Shown one piece after another: positions 45,906 through 54,963 of a stretch of DNA of 64,000 nt. The DNA is taken from positions 310,001 through 374,000 of the forward strand of contig NZ_JAHHZQ010000001.1 of NCBI RefSeq assembly GCF_022606355.1, given 5' to 3'. The notes beneath the pieces were generated by a model, which worked only from the letters and a program-made list of their open reading frames with translations, made no database searches and was not told the DNA's origin. The stretch comes from Leifsonia shinshuensis. Its GTDB lineage: Bacteria; Actinomycetota; Actinomycetes; Actinomycetales; Microbacteriaceae. A program made the translations under genes and the position numbers. Numbering within the stretch: the stretch's first letter is position 1; every line of letters starts with the position of its first letter.

Positions 45906-48632
45906 GTGACTGTAAACGACCAGGACCCGTACTCGGTGAATAACATCGATTCGGACCCCGAGGAGACCGCCGAGTGGCGTGAATCCCTCGATGCACTGGT
46001 TGCGGCACACGGCCATGAGCGCGCTCGCGAGATCATGCTGAGCCTGCTGAAGCGCTCGAAGGAACTGCACCTCGGCGTGCCGATGGTGCCGACCACCGAC
46101 TACATCAACACCATCTCCCCCGAGAACGAGCCGGAGTTCCCCGGCGACGAGGAGATCGAGCGCCGCTACCGCGCGTGGATCCGCTGGAACGCCGCGATCC
46201 TCGTGCACCGCGCGCAGCGCCCCGGCATCGCCGTGGGCGGCCACATCTCGACCTACGCGTCGAGCGCCGCCCTCTACGAGGTCGGCTTCAACCACTTCTT
46301 CCGCGGCCAGGACCACCCGGGCGGCGGCGACCAGATCTTCGTGCAGGGCCACGCCTCCCCCGGCACCTACGCGCGGGCGTTCCTCGAGGGCCGGCTCAGC
46401 GCCGACCAGCTCGACGGCTTCCGCCAGGAGAAGTCGCACGCCGGCGGCGGTCTCTCGTCGTACCCGCACCCGCGGCTCATGCCCGGCTTCTGGCAGTTCC
46501 CGACGGTGTCGATGGGCCTCGGGCCGATCAACGCCATCTACCAGGCCCAGCTCAACAAGTACCTCACCAACCGCGGAATCAAAGACGCCTCCGACCAGCA
46601 TGTCTGGGCGTTCCTCGGCGACGGCGAGATGGACGAGGTCGAGTCGCGTGGCCAGCTCCAGGTGGCGGCCAACGAGAAGCTCGACAACCTGACGTTCGTG
46701 ATCAACGCGAACCTCCAGCGTCTCGACGGCCCGGTGCGCGGCAACGGCAAGATCATCCAGGAGCTGGAGAGCTACTTCCGCGGCGCCGGCTGGAATGTGA
46801 TCAAGGTGATCTGGGGCCGCGAGTGGGATGATCTGCTCGCCCGCGACTCCGACGGCGCGCTGGTCAACCTGATGAACCAGACGCCCGACGGCGACTACCA
46901 GACCTACAAGACCGAGAACGGCGCCTACGTGCGCGAGAACTTCTTCGGTCGCGACCCGCGCACGCTCGAGCTGGTCAAGGACTACACCGACGACGAGGTC
47001 TGGAACCTCAAGCGCGGCGGCCACGACTACCGCAAGGTGTACGCAGCCTTCAAGGCGGCCGTCGAGCACAAGGGCCAGCCCACCGTCATCATCGCGAAGA
47101 CCATCAAGGGCTACGGCCTCGGTCCGTCCTTCGAGGGCCGCAACGCGACCCACCAGATGAAGAAGATGACGCTGGACAACCTCAAGACGTTCCGTGACGC
47201 CATGCGCATCCCGATCACCGACGCGCAGCTCGAAGAGAACCCGTACCTGCCCCCGTACTACAACCCGGGTCCCGAGGACGAGGCCATCCAGTACCTGCAC
47301 GAGCGCCGTGCAGCGCTCGGGGGCTACGTGCCCGAGCGTCGCGTGAAGTACACGCCGCTGAACCTCCCGGATGACTCGGCGTACGCCATCGCCAAGAAGG
47401 GTTCGGGCACGCAGGAGATCGCCACGACGATGGCGTTCGTGCGGCTGCTGAAGGACCTGCTGCGCGCGAAGGACTTCGGTCACCGCATCGTCCCGATCAT
47501 CCCGGACGAGGCGCGCACCTTCGGCATGGACGCCTTCTTCCCGAACGCGAAGATCTACAACCCGAACGGCCAGCACTACACGTCGGTCGACCGTGAGCTG
47601 CTCCTGGCCTACAAGGAGAGCCCGCAGGGCCAGATCATCCACGTCGGCATCAACGAGGCGGGCGCCCTGGCGGCGTTCACCAACGTCGGTACCTCGTACT
47701 CGACGCAGGGCGAGCCGCTCATCCCGGTCTACGTCTTCTACTCGATGTTCGGCTTCCAGCGCACGGGCGACGCCATGTGGGCCGCGGGCGACCAGATGGC
47801 GCGTGGCTTCATGATCGGCGCGACCGCCGGCCGCACCACGCTGACGGGCGAGGGCCTCCAGCACGCCGACGGGCACTCGCTCGTGCTCTCGAACACGAAC
47901 CCGGCCGTGGTCTCGTACGACCCCGCGTACGGCTACGAGATCGGACACATCGTCCGCTCCGGCCTCGAGCGGATGTACGGCGAGTCACACCCGGAGCCGA
48001 ACGTCATGTACTACCTGACGGTCTACAACGAGCCGATCGTTCAGCCCGCCGAGCCCGAGAACGTGGATGTCGACGGCATCGTCCGCGGTATCTACAAGCT
48101 CCGCGACGGCGAGGGCCAGGGTCCCAAGGCCCAGCTGCTCGCGTCGGGCGTCTCGGTGCCGTGGGCGCTCGAGGCCCAGCACCTGCTCGCGCAGGACTGG
48201 GGCGTGTCGGCCGATGTCTGGAGCGTCACCTCGTGGGGCGAGCTCCGTCGCGACGGTCTCAAGGCGGAGGAGCACAACTTCCTCTACCCGCAGCAGGAGA
48301 AGCAGGTGCCGTACGTCACCCGCAAGCTGCAGGCCGCAGAGGGTCCGTTCGTCGCCGTGACCGACTACATGCACGCGGTTCCCGATCAGATCCGTCAGTT
48401 CGTCCCCGGCGAGTACGCGACGCTCGGCGCCGACGACTTCGGTTTCTCGGACACCCGTGCCGCTGCACGCCGGTTCTTCAAGATCGACGGCCCGTCGATG
48501 GTCGTCCGCACCCTGGAGCTGCTCGCGGCGCAGGGCAAGGTGGACCCGAACGCACCGGCATGGGCGATCGAGAAGTACCTGCTGCACGACGTGAACGCCG
48601 GAACCACCGGCACCGCGGGCGGCGAGTCCTAG
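45906..48632 (+). CDS. aceE: Pyruvate dehydrogenase E1 component, homodimeric type
   Basis: GTG 45906 (AGAGGTCGAGG upstream) gives 908 residues; ATG 45861 is an in-frame alternative. The protein matches homodimeric AceE from end to end: [10 protein letters not shown]-type N-terminal segment ([19 protein letters not shown]), thiamine-diphosphate site [15 protein letters not shown] and [18 protein letters not shown] (about residues 236-285), and the transketolase-like middle domain. It decarboxylates pyruvate and acetylates the E2 lipoyl domain to make acetyl-CoA. fasR begins 11 nt after its stop, linking acetyl-CoA supply to fatty-acid synthesis genes. Confidence 0.97.
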   Translation: MTVNDQDPYSVNNIDSDPEETAEWRESLDALVAAHGHERAREIMLSLLKRSKELHLGVPMVPTTDYINTISPENEPEFPGDEEIERRYRAWIRWNAAILVHRAQRPGIAVGGHISTYASSAALYEVGFNHFFRGQDHPGGGDQIFVQGHASPGTYARAFLEGRLSADQLDGFRQEKSHAGGGLSSYPHPRLMPGFWQFPTVSMGLGPINAIYQAQLNKYLTNRGIKDASDQHVWAFLGDGEMDEVESRGQLQVAANEKLDNLTFVINANLQRLDGPVRGNGKIIQELESYFRGAGWNVIKVIWGREWDDLLARDSDGALVNLMNQTPDGDYQTYKTENGAYVRENFFGRDPRTLELVKDYTDDEVWNLKRGGHDYRKVYAAFKAAVEHKGQPTVIIAKTIKGYGLGPSFEGRNATHQMKKMTLDNLKTFRDAMRIPITDAQLEENPYLPPYYNPGPEDEAIQYLHERRAALGGYVPERRVKYTPLNLPDDSAYAIAKKGSGTQEIATTMAFVRLLKDLLRAKDFGHRIVPIIPDEARTFGMDAFFPNAKIYNPNGQHYTSVDRELLLAYKESPQGQIIHVGINEAGALAAFTNVGTSYSTQGEPLIPVYVFYSMFGFQRTGDAMWAAGDQMARGFMIGATAGRTTLTGEGLQHADGHSLVLSNTNPAVVSYDPAYGYEIGHIVRSGLERMYGESHPEPNVMYYLTVYNEPIVQPAEPENVDVDGIVRGIYKLRDGEGQGPKAQLLASGVSVPWALEAQHLLAQDWGVSADVWSVTSWGELRRDGLKAEEHNFLYPQQEKQVPYVTRKLQAAEGPFVAVTDYMHAVPDQIRQFVPGEYATLGADDFGFSDTRAAARRFFKIDGPSMVVRTLELLAAQGKVDPNAPAWAIEKYLLHDVNAGTTGTAGGES

Positions 48633-48643
48633 ACCGCGGGCCC

Positions 48644-49852
48644 GTGCCGACGACACCGGAGAGGACGAAGTCCGAGACGCTTGCGTGGTTGCGCAAGATC
48701 TCGGGCGAACTCGCCACGACCACGCTGAAGCGGCTGGAGGACACGCTCCCCTGGTATCGGGACATGCCCCCCGGCCGCCGCAGCGCGGTCGGTCTGGTCG
48801 CCCAGGCGGGCATCTCGTCGTTCATCTCGTGGTTCGACGACCCGCGCTCGACGCCCTGGATCGCGGCCGACGTCTTCGGGGCGGCTCCTCGCGAGCTGCT
48901 GCGGAGCGTCAGCCTGCAGCAGACCCTCCAGCTCATCAAGATCACCGTCGAGGTGGTCGAGGAGCGCGTGAAGAGCGGAGGCAACGAGGCGCTGAAGGAG
49001 GCCATCCTCCTCTACTCGCGTGAGATCGCCTTCGCCGCGGCCGACGTGTACGCACGTGCCGCCGAAGCACGCGGCCTGTGGGACGCTCGGCTGGAGGCAC
49101 TGGTCGTCGACAGCATCCTCACCGGCGAGTACGACGACGAACTGCCGAGCCGGATCGCCGCGCTCGGCTGGCACGGTCACGGCGAGGTCAGCGTGCTGGT
49201 GGGCACGGCCCCCAAGATGCTCGACGTCGACCAGCTGCGCCGTACGGCCCGGCACATGTCGGCCGACGTGCTGATCGGCGTGCAGGGCAGCCGGCTCGTG
49301 CTCGTGATCGGTCGCGCCGTCCCGAGCGACGGCACCGCAGAGGACGCCATCGGCACGGCGCCCATCATCAGCTTCCTCGAGATCGCTCAGCAGCTGGAGC
49401 CGGGCTTCGGCCCCGGGCATCTCGTTCTCGGTCACGAGGTCGCGAGCCTGGTCGACGCGTCCAAGAGCGCCAAAGCGGCGCTGGCCGGGTTCGCGGTGGC
49501 GAAGGCGTGGCGCAACTGCCCGCGTCCCGTCCACGCCGACGATCTGCTACCCGAACGGGCACTTGCCGGAGACGGCCTGGCGCGGGCCACGCTCATCAGC
49601 CGCATCTACCGGCCGTTGCAGGGCTACTCGACCGAGCTGCTCACCACGCTGTGGTGCTACCTCGACAACGGCAGGTCGCTGGAGGCGACGGCGCGCGAGC
49701 TCTTCGTGCACCCGAACACCGTGCGCTACCGGCTCAAGCGCGTGTCGGAGGTCATCGGCTGGGACGCGACGGGTGCCAGGGAGGCATTGATCCTCCAGGC
49801 GGCGCTCATCGTCGGCTCGATCAACGAGCCGGACGCGCCGCGGCGGCACTGA
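48644..49852 (+). CDS. fasR: FasR-like PucR/CdaR-type regulator of fatty-acid synthesis
   Basis: The 402-residue protein carries the PucR-type C-terminal HTH (LEATARELFVHPNTVRYRLKRVSEVIGWD, about 345-373) after a GGDEF-like/CdaR central region. In Streptomyces the regulator of this type directly upstream of fabD-fabH-acpP-fabF is FasR, an activator of that operon; the position here is the same, between aceE and fabD. The name rests on this synteny plus domain content. The start GTG 48644 lacks a strong ribosome-binding site. Confidence 0.88.
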   Translation: MPTTPERTKSETLAWLRKISGELATTTLKRLEDTLPWYRDMPPGRRSAVGLVAQAGISSFISWFDDPRSTPWIAADVFGAAPRELLRSVSLQQTLQLIKITVEVVEERVKSGGNEALKEAILLYSREIAFAAADVYARAAEARGLWDARLEALVVDSILTGEYDDELPSRIAALGWHGHGEVSVLVGTAPKMLDVDQLRRTARHMSADVLIGVQGSRLVLVIGRAVPSDGTAEDAIGTAPIISFLEIAQQLEPGFGPGHLVLGHEVASLVDASKSAKAALAGFAVAKAWRNCPRPVHADDLLPERALAGDGLARATLISRIYRPLQGYSTELLTTLWCYLDNGRSLEATARELFVHPNTVRYRLKRVSEVIGWDATGAREALILQAALIVGSINEPDAPRRH

Positions 49853-49944
49853 CGCGTCGTGTTGTAGACATTCACAAAGCATTCGACAATAGTTCGTATC
49901 TATCCGACACATCCGCGACGCGGAAGATTGGCAGACTTGAACCC
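49853..49944 (+). promoter_or_regulatory. AT-rich promoter region of the fab operon
   Basis: These 92 bases are clearly richer in A and T than their surroundings. TTGTAG and GACAAT lie 17 nt apart and could be -35 and -10 boxes; TATCTA downstream is another -10 candidate. This is where FasR would be expected to bind. Confidence 0.45.
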
Positions 49945-50865
49945 GTGATCGTCATCGTGTGCCCGGGACAGGGCTCCCAGACCCCCGGCTTCCTCGACCC
50001 GTGGCTCTCCGAAGGGTCGTTCCGCGACCAGCTCACCGGCATCTCCGACGCCGTCGGCATCGACCTGGTCGCCCACGGCACCGTGAGCGACGCCGACACC
50101 ATCCGCGACACCGCGGTGGCGCAGCCGCTCATCGTCTCCGCCGGGCTGCTGACGCTGTCCGCGCTCCTCGCCGACGGCCGTCGCGAGAAGATCGGCGGCA
50201 TCGCCGGGCACTCGGTCGGCGAGCTCACGGCGGCCGCCGGCGCCGGCGTCCTCTCCGAGACCGACGCCGTCGCCTTCGTGCGTGAGCGCGGCGCCGCGAT
50301 GGCCGAGGCCGCATCCCGGGTCCGCACCGGCATGAGCGCCGTGATCGGCGCCGACGAGGCCGAACTGCTCGCGACCCTCGAGACGCTCGGGCTCTCCCCC
50401 GCCAACTACAACGGCGGCGGCCAGATCGTCGTCGCGGGCGACCTCGACGGCCTCGCTGCGCTGGCCGAGCAGCCTCCCGCCCGTTCCCGCGTGATCCCGC
50501 TCCAGGTCGCGGGCGCCTTCCACACGCGCTACATGGCGCCGGCCGTTCCCGCGCTCGAGGCCTTCGCCGCGACGCTCGGCACCAGTGACCCGACCCTGCG
50601 GCTCTGGACCAACAAGGACGGATCGGAGGTCACCGACGGCGCCGAGTTCCTCCGCCTGCTCGTCGGCCAGGTCTCGTCGCCGGTCCGCTGGGACCTCGAC
50701 ATGCAGGCCTTCCAGGACGCCGGCGTCACCGGCATCATCGAGGTGGCCCCGGCCGGCGCGCTGGTGGGGCTCGCCAAGCGCGGTCTGAAGGGCGTGCCCG
50801 CGGTCGCCGTCAAGACGCCGGACGACCTTCCCGCCGCATTCGACCTCATCGACCAGGCCGCCTAG
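49945..50865 (+). CDS. fabD: Malonyl-CoA:ACP transacylase
   Basis: GTG 49945 gives 306 residues. The product loads malonyl units onto ACP. Motifs: CPGQGSQTPGF near the N-terminus, the nucleophile Ser90 in IAGHSVGELTAAAG, ERGAAMAEA and the catalytic-His segment GAFHTRYMAPA. It is the first gene of the fab operon; fabH follows after 11 nt. Confidence 0.96.
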   Translation: MIVIVCPGQGSQTPGFLDPWLSEGSFRDQLTGISDAVGIDLVAHGTVSDADTIRDTAVAQPLIVSAGLLTLSALLADGRREKIGGIAGHSVGELTAAAGAGVLSETDAVAFVRERGAAMAEAASRVRTGMSAVIGADEAELLATLETLGLSPANYNGGGQIVVAGDLDGLAALAEQPPARSRVIPLQVAGAFHTRYMAPAVPALEAFAATLGTSDPTLRLWTNKDGSEVTDGAEFLRLLVGQVSSPVRWDLDMQAFQDAGVTGIIEVAPAGALVGLAKRGLKGVPAVAVKTPDDLPAAFDLIDQAA

Positions 50866-50876
50866 GAGAGAACCAG

Positions 50877-51881
50877 ATGACGCACCCCACTCTGCAGCAG
50901 TCCCACGGTCCGCAGTACACCCGCATCCTCTCGATCGGCGCCGCCCGCGGCGATCTGGTCGTCCCGAACGACGACCTGGTCGGCCCGATCGACTCGTCGG
51001 ACGAGTGGATCCGCCAGCGCACCGGGATCATCACGCGCACCCGCGCCAGCCACGATGTCGGCGCCGTCGACCTCGCGACCGCGGCGTCGAAGGAGGCCAT
51101 CGAGAAGTCCGGGGTCGACCCGAAGCTGATCGACGCGGTCATCGTCGCGACGATCTCCAATCCCCAGCAGACCCCGTCGCTGGCAGCCGTGCTCGCCGAC
51201 AACGTCGGCGCGAACCCGGCCGCGGCCTACGACATGAACGCGGCGTGCGCCGGCTACGCCTACGCCGTCGCCCAGGCCGATGCGCTCATCCGCACCGGCC
51301 AGGCGCACTACGCGCTCGTCGTCGGCGCCGAGAAGCTCTCGGACGTCGTCGACCCGACCGACCGCACCATCTCGTTCCTCCTGGGCGATGGGGCCGGAGC
51401 CGTGGTGATCGGCCCGAGCGAGTTCCCCGGGATCGCGAAGACGGTCTGGGGATCCGACGGGTCCAAGGCCGGCGCCGTCGGGATGGGCAACACGCTGACC
51501 GAGTTCCGCGACGGCGAGGCGCCGTGGCCGACGCTCCGGCAGGACGGCCAGACGGTCTTCCGCTGGGCGGTCTGGGAGATGGCCAAGGTGGCCAAGCAGG
51601 CGCTCGACGCCGCCGGCGTGACGCCCGACCAGCTCGCAGCCTTCATCCCCCACCAGGCGAACATGCGCATCGTCGACGAGTTCGCCAAGCAGCTCAAGCT
51701 GCCGGAGACGGTCGCGATCGCCCGCGACATCGAGACGACCGGCAACACGTCGGCCGCCTCCATCCCGCTCGCCACGCACCGGCTCCTGCAGGAGCATCCC
51801 GAATTGTCCGGCGGCCTCGCCCTCCAGATCGGCTTCGGTGCCGGCCTGGTGTTCGGCGCGCAGGTCGTCGTGCTCCCCTAG
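50877..51881 (+). CDS. fabH: 3-oxoacyl-ACP synthase III
   Basis: The 334-residue enzyme condenses acyl-CoA starters with malonyl-ACP. The catalytic triad is visible: Cys124 in NAACAGYAYA, His in FIPHQANMRI and Asn in TGNTSAASIP. SSDEWIRQRTGI near residue 40 is typical. AGGAGAG before the ATG is the ribosome-binding site. Starter preference (branched or straight) cannot be read from the sequence. Confidence 0.96.
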   Translation: MTHPTLQQSHGPQYTRILSIGAARGDLVVPNDDLVGPIDSSDEWIRQRTGIITRTRASHDVGAVDLATAASKEAIEKSGVDPKLIDAVIVATISNPQQTPSLAAVLADNVGANPAAAYDMNAACAGYAYAVAQADALIRTGQAHYALVVGAEKLSDVVDPTDRTISFLLGDGAGAVVIGPSEFPGIAKTVWGSDGSKAGAVGMGNTLTEFRDGEAPWPTLRQDGQTVFRWAVWEMAKVAKQALDAAGVTPDQLAAFIPHQANMRIVDEFAKQLKLPETVAIARDIETTGNTSAASIPLATHRLLQEHPELSGGLALQIGFGAGLVFGAQVVVLP

Positions 51882-51936
51882 GGCCTGCCCTAGACTGATC
51901 AACGGTCAAAACGACACCCCTCAAGGAGAAAACACC

Positions 51937-52188
51937 ATGGCATTGTCCACCGAAGAAGTTCTCGCCGGCCTGGCCGAGCTCATCAACGACGAGACCGGCA
52001 TCGCGACCGACACGGTTGAGCTGGACAAGTCGTTCACCGACGACCTCGACATCGACTCGATCTCGATGATGACCATCGTGGTCAACGCCGAGGACAAGTT
52101 CGACGTCAAGATCCCGGACGAAGAGGTCAAGAACCTCAAGACCGTCGGCGACGCCGTCGAGTTCATCGTCAAGGCGCAGGACGCCTAA
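51937..52188 (+). CDS. acpP: Acyl carrier protein
   Basis: The 83-residue acidic protein carries the 4'-phosphopantetheine attachment Ser41 in DLDIDSISMM. AAGGAG lies upstream of ATG 51937. It is the acyl carrier for the FabD/FabH/FabF enzymes. A GC-rich hairpin follows before fabF. Confidence 0.97.
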   Translation: MALSTEEVLAGLAELINDETGIATDTVELDKSFTDDLDIDSISMMTIVVNAEDKFDVKIPDEEVKNLKTVGDAVEFIVKAQDA

Positions 52189-52212
52189 GCACCGCACGAA
52201 GAAACTTCCTCC

Positions 52213-52247
52213 GCGCGGGCGGTCCTCCCCCGGGGTTCCGCCCGCGC
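52213..52247 (+). terminator. Intercistronic hairpin between acpP and fabF
   Basis: A perfect 10-bp stem (52213-52222 with 52238-52247) encloses a 15-nt loop that can itself pair. There is no T-tract, so it may act as a partial terminator or a stabilising 3' end that raises acpP mRNA over fabF. Confidence 0.55.
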
Positions 52248-52302
52248 TGGCGGCCGCGCTGTGCGCACCGTGCCGTCGTACCTACTACCCGGAGTTGCCG
52301 TT

Positions 52303-53538
52303 ATGACCAAGAAGATCGTCGTCACCGGCGTGGGCGCATCCTCCCCGCTCGGTGGCACCGCCCCGGAGAGCTGGGCCGGCCTGCTGGCCGGGAAGTCGGG
52401 CGCTCGCAGCCTCACCCACGAGTGGGTGGCCGAGCTCGAACTGCCCGTCACCTTCGCTGCGGAGGCGCTCGTGCGCCCCGACACCATCCTCGACCGGCCG
52501 GTCGCCAAGCGTCTCGACCCGTCGAGCCAGTTCGCGCTCGTCTCCGCGATGGAGGCCTGGGCAGACGCCGGCGCGCCGGACGTCGCCCCCGAGCGCCTGG
52601 GCGTCGACTACGCGACCGGCATCGGCGGCGTCTGGACCCTCCTCGACGCGTGGGACACGCTGCGCGAGCGCGGCCCCCGGCGCGTCCTGCCGATGACGGT
52701 TCCGATGCTCATGCCCAACGCGGCCTCCGCTGCCGTCTCGATGCACTTCGAGGCGCGCGCGTTCGCGCGCACCGTCGCCTCGGCGTGCGCGTCGAGCACC
52801 GAGTCCCTCGTCAACGCCTACGAGCACCTCCAGGCCGGCCTCGCCGACGTGGTGATCGCCGGAGGCACCGAGTCGGCGATCCATCCGATCACCATCGCGT
52901 CGTTCGCTTCGATGCAGGCGCTCTCGCGCCGCAACGATGACCCGGCGACGGCCTCCCGCCCGTACAGCATCGACCGTGACGGCTTCGTGATGGGCGAGGG
53001 CGCGGCCAGCCTGGTCCTCGAGACCGAGGAGCACGCGCTCGCCCGTGGCGCCCACATCTACGCGGAGATCGTCGGCGGCGGCGTGACCGCCGACTCGTAC
53101 CACATCACCGCGAACGACCCCGAGGGCCGCGGCGCCAGCCGGGCCGTCCGGTTGGCACTCGAGCAGGCCGGCGCGTCGCCCGATGAGGTCACGCACATCA
53201 ACGCCCACGCGACGAGCACGCCCGTCGGGGATCCCTCGGAGTACGTCGCCCTGCGCGAGGTGTTCGGAGAGCGCGTGCACGACATCCCCGTCTCGGCCAC
53301 GAAGGCCTCGACCGGCCACCTGCTCGGCGGCACCGGCGCGCTGGAGGCGGCGTTCACCATCTTCGCGCTGCGCGACCGCATCGCGCCCCCGACGATCAAC
53401 ATCACGGAGATGGACCCGGCGATCCCGCTGAAGGTCTCCAGCGAGCCGCAGCCGCTCGGTGACGGGCCGCAGCTCGCCATCAGCAACTCGTTCGGGTTCG
53501 GCGGTCACAACGCCGTCGTGGCGATCCGCTCCGTCTGA
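52303..53538 (+). CDS. fabF: 3-oxoacyl-ACP synthase II
   Basis: ATG 52303 has GGAG upstream and gives 411 residues. The condensing-enzyme triad is Cys162 in SACASSTES, His in NAHATSTPVGD and His in KASTGHLLGGTGALE; the C-terminus has NSFGFGGHNAV. It elongates acyl-ACP chains. It ends the fab operon at a perfect 36-nt palindromic terminator. Confidence 0.96.
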   Translation: MTKKIVVTGVGASSPLGGTAPESWAGLLAGKSGARSLTHEWVAELELPVTFAAEALVRPDTILDRPVAKRLDPSSQFALVSAMEAWADAGAPDVAPERLGVDYATGIGGVWTLLDAWDTLRERGPRRVLPMTVPMLMPNAASAAVSMHFEARAFARTVASACASSTESLVNAYEHLQAGLADVVIAGGTESAIHPITIASFASMQALSRRNDDPATASRPYSIDRDGFVMGEGAASLVLETEEHALARGAHIYAEIVGGGVTADSYHITANDPEGRGASRAVRLALEQAGASPDEVTHINAHATSTPVGDPSEYVALREVFGERVHDIPVSATKASTGHLLGGTGALEAAFTIFALRDRIAPPTINITEMDPAIPLKVSSEPQPLGDGPQLAISNSFGFGGHNAVVAIRSV

Positions 53539-53573
53539 GCGCGGCGCACCGGCTCTGACCGTGCGCAGAGCGA

Positions 53574-53609
53574 GAAGGAGGCCCCGGTCGATCGACCGGG
53601 GCCTCCTTC
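53574..53609. terminator. Perfect 36-nt palindromic terminator between fabF and DUF3145
   Basis: Two 18-nt arms, each the exact complement of the other, run from 53574 to 53609 with no spacer. It lies 35 nt after fabF and 50 nt from the DUF3145 stop, serving both convergent genes. GTTC follows on the plus strand without a long T-tract. Confidence 0.85.
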
Positions 53610-53659
53610 GTTCACCGCGAGCGGACGGCAGTGCCTGGCCCGCCGCGGGAGTACGTGCG

Positions 53660-54163
53660 TCAGCCGACCTTGTGCAGCCAGATGACGGAGGTGTCGTCGT
53701 GGGCGCGCCGGAACGGTTCCAGCTCGTCGTCCCACGCCTGGCCGAGAGCCAGCCGCAGCTCGCGCTGCAGTTCCAGCGGGTTCGACCCGGCCACTTCCAT
53801 GGCGTAGCGGATCCGATCCTCCGCCACGACCGTGTTGCCCGCCGTGTCGGTCTGCACGAAGAAGATGCCGAGATCAGGTGTGTGCATCCACCTGCCGCCG
53901 TCTGTGCCGAGACCGGCATCCTCGGTGACTTCGAAGCGCAGGTGCTCCCACCCGCGCAGGGCCGTCGCGATGCGCGCGCCTGTGCCCTGCGGGCCGTCCC
54001 AGAAGAATTCGGCGCGCTGGGCGCCCTTCAGCACCGGCTGCGTCTCCCACGTGAAGTTGACGGCGCGACCAAGAGCGCGTCCAGCCGCCCACTCGATGTG
54101 AGGGCAGAGCGCGCTGGGAGAGGAGTGCACGTAGAGCACTCCTCGGGCTGCGTGAGCCGTCAT
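53660..54163 (-). CDS. DUF3145 domain-containing protein
   Basis: The 167-residue protein reads TAHAARGVLYVHSSPSALC and HIEWAAGRALGR, VLKGAQRAEFFWDGPQGTG and GWEHLRFEVTEDAG, matching DUF3145, an actinobacterial family of unknown function often found beside fab genes. A strong GGAGGA site precedes ATG 54163. It is convergent with fabF. Confidence 0.92.
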   Translation of the reverse strand: MTAHAARGVLYVHSSPSALCPHIEWAAGRALGRAVNFTWETQPVLKGAQRAEFFWDGPQGTGARIATALRGWEHLRFEVTEDAGLGTDGGRWMHTPDLGIFFVQTDTAGNTVVAEDRIRYAMEVAGSNPLELQRELRLALGQAWDDELEPFRRAHDDTSVIWLHKVG

Positions 54164-54317
54164 GGTTTCCTCCGTTAATCGGTACGTCTTCCCCTACGAC
54201 CGCGAACGTGATCCATGACTTCTATGAAGTTGACTACCGCGATTATGCCGGACAACGCGCCCGAGTTACAAGATTGTGATTCGGCGATTCCTGCGTGCCA
54301 CGACTCGCGGAGCGGAA

Positions 54318-54323
54318 TAGCAT
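54318..54323 (+). promoter_or_regulatory. -10 box for the PadR gene
   Basis: TAGCAT lies 7 nt before ATG 54331. Overlapping it, CATAC-CGA-GTATG (54321-54333) is a short inverted repeat spanning the start codon that could be a PadR operator. Confidence 0.45.
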
Positions 54324-54330
54324 ACCGAGT

Positions 54331-54924
54331 ATGTCGGTCCAGTATGGATTCCTCGCGGTGTTGACCCAGGGCCCCGCATACGGCTCCCAGCTTCAGAACG
54401 AGTTCTTGATGCGCGCGGCGAACCGCCGCCAGCTCAACGCCGGACAGGTGTACTCCACGCTCGACCGGATGACGGAGCAGGGCCTGATCGAGTCGGCGGG
54501 CGAGACGGAGGACGGCCTGCCGCTCTACCGGCTCACCGGTTCCGGCGAGCGGGAGGCGGCGACCTGGCTGACCGCCGGTCCCGGCGATGCGAGGCCCGAT
54601 TGGGACGAGATGCAAGACCAGGTGCTCATCGCCGCATCGATCGACGGCGCCGATCCGGCTGCCGTCGTCGCGGACTACCGGGCCGCGTTCGCCGAGCGGA
54701 TCCGCGAGCTGACGCACGATGCCGACTCGCGGGCGGTTCTCGCGGCCAACCGGGCGGCCGAGCTCGGGGCCAGGGCCGCCATCGAATGGCTCGACGAAGT
54801 GTCCGCTGCGCTCGAGACCCATCCCGGAGCCCTCGTGCAGCCGCGCTGCCCCGAACGGCCGCGCCGGGGTCGCAGGCCCGCGGACGCCGAGGGGCACGCA
54901 AGCGCCCCTAGAACGACGCTTTAG
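54331..54924 (+). CDS. PadR-family transcriptional regulator
   Basis: The 197-residue protein has a PadR winged helix (residues 1-90: FLAVLTQGPAYGSQLQNEFL, LNAGQVYSTLDRMTEQGLIES) and a Vir-type C-terminal dimerisation helix region (about 95-175). Its last residues (AEGHASAPRTTL) and stop codon are encoded within a 25-bp perfect inverted repeat, suggesting the tail was set by a terminator. Targets are unknown. Confidence 0.9.
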   Translation: MSVQYGFLAVLTQGPAYGSQLQNEFLMRAANRRQLNAGQVYSTLDRMTEQGLIESAGETEDGLPLYRLTGSGEREAATWLTAGPGDARPDWDEMQDQVLIAASIDGADPAAVVADYRAAFAERIRELTHDADSRAVLAANRAAELGARAAIEWLDEVSAALETHPGALVQPRCPERPRRGRRPADAEGHASAPRTTL

Positions 54925-54946
54925 GGGCGCTTGCGTGCCCCTCGGC
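54886..54946. terminator. 25-bp perfect inverted repeat at the PadR/DUF1684 junction
   Basis: Arms 54886-54910 and 54922-54946 are exact complements around an 11-nt loop. The left arm codes the end of the PadR protein and the right arm holds its TAG stop. It lies 17 nt beyond the DUF1684 stop, so it probably terminates both convergent genes; an inserted repeat element is the alternative. Confidence 0.75.
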
Positions 54947-54963
54947 GGCCTGGAGTCCGGAGG

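Noticed and set aside
45609-47948. A 779-codon minus-strand open frame opposite aceE
   Set aside because: It is antisense to a complete aceE, has Arg/His/Val-rich composition without any domain, and arises from GC-rich codon bias.
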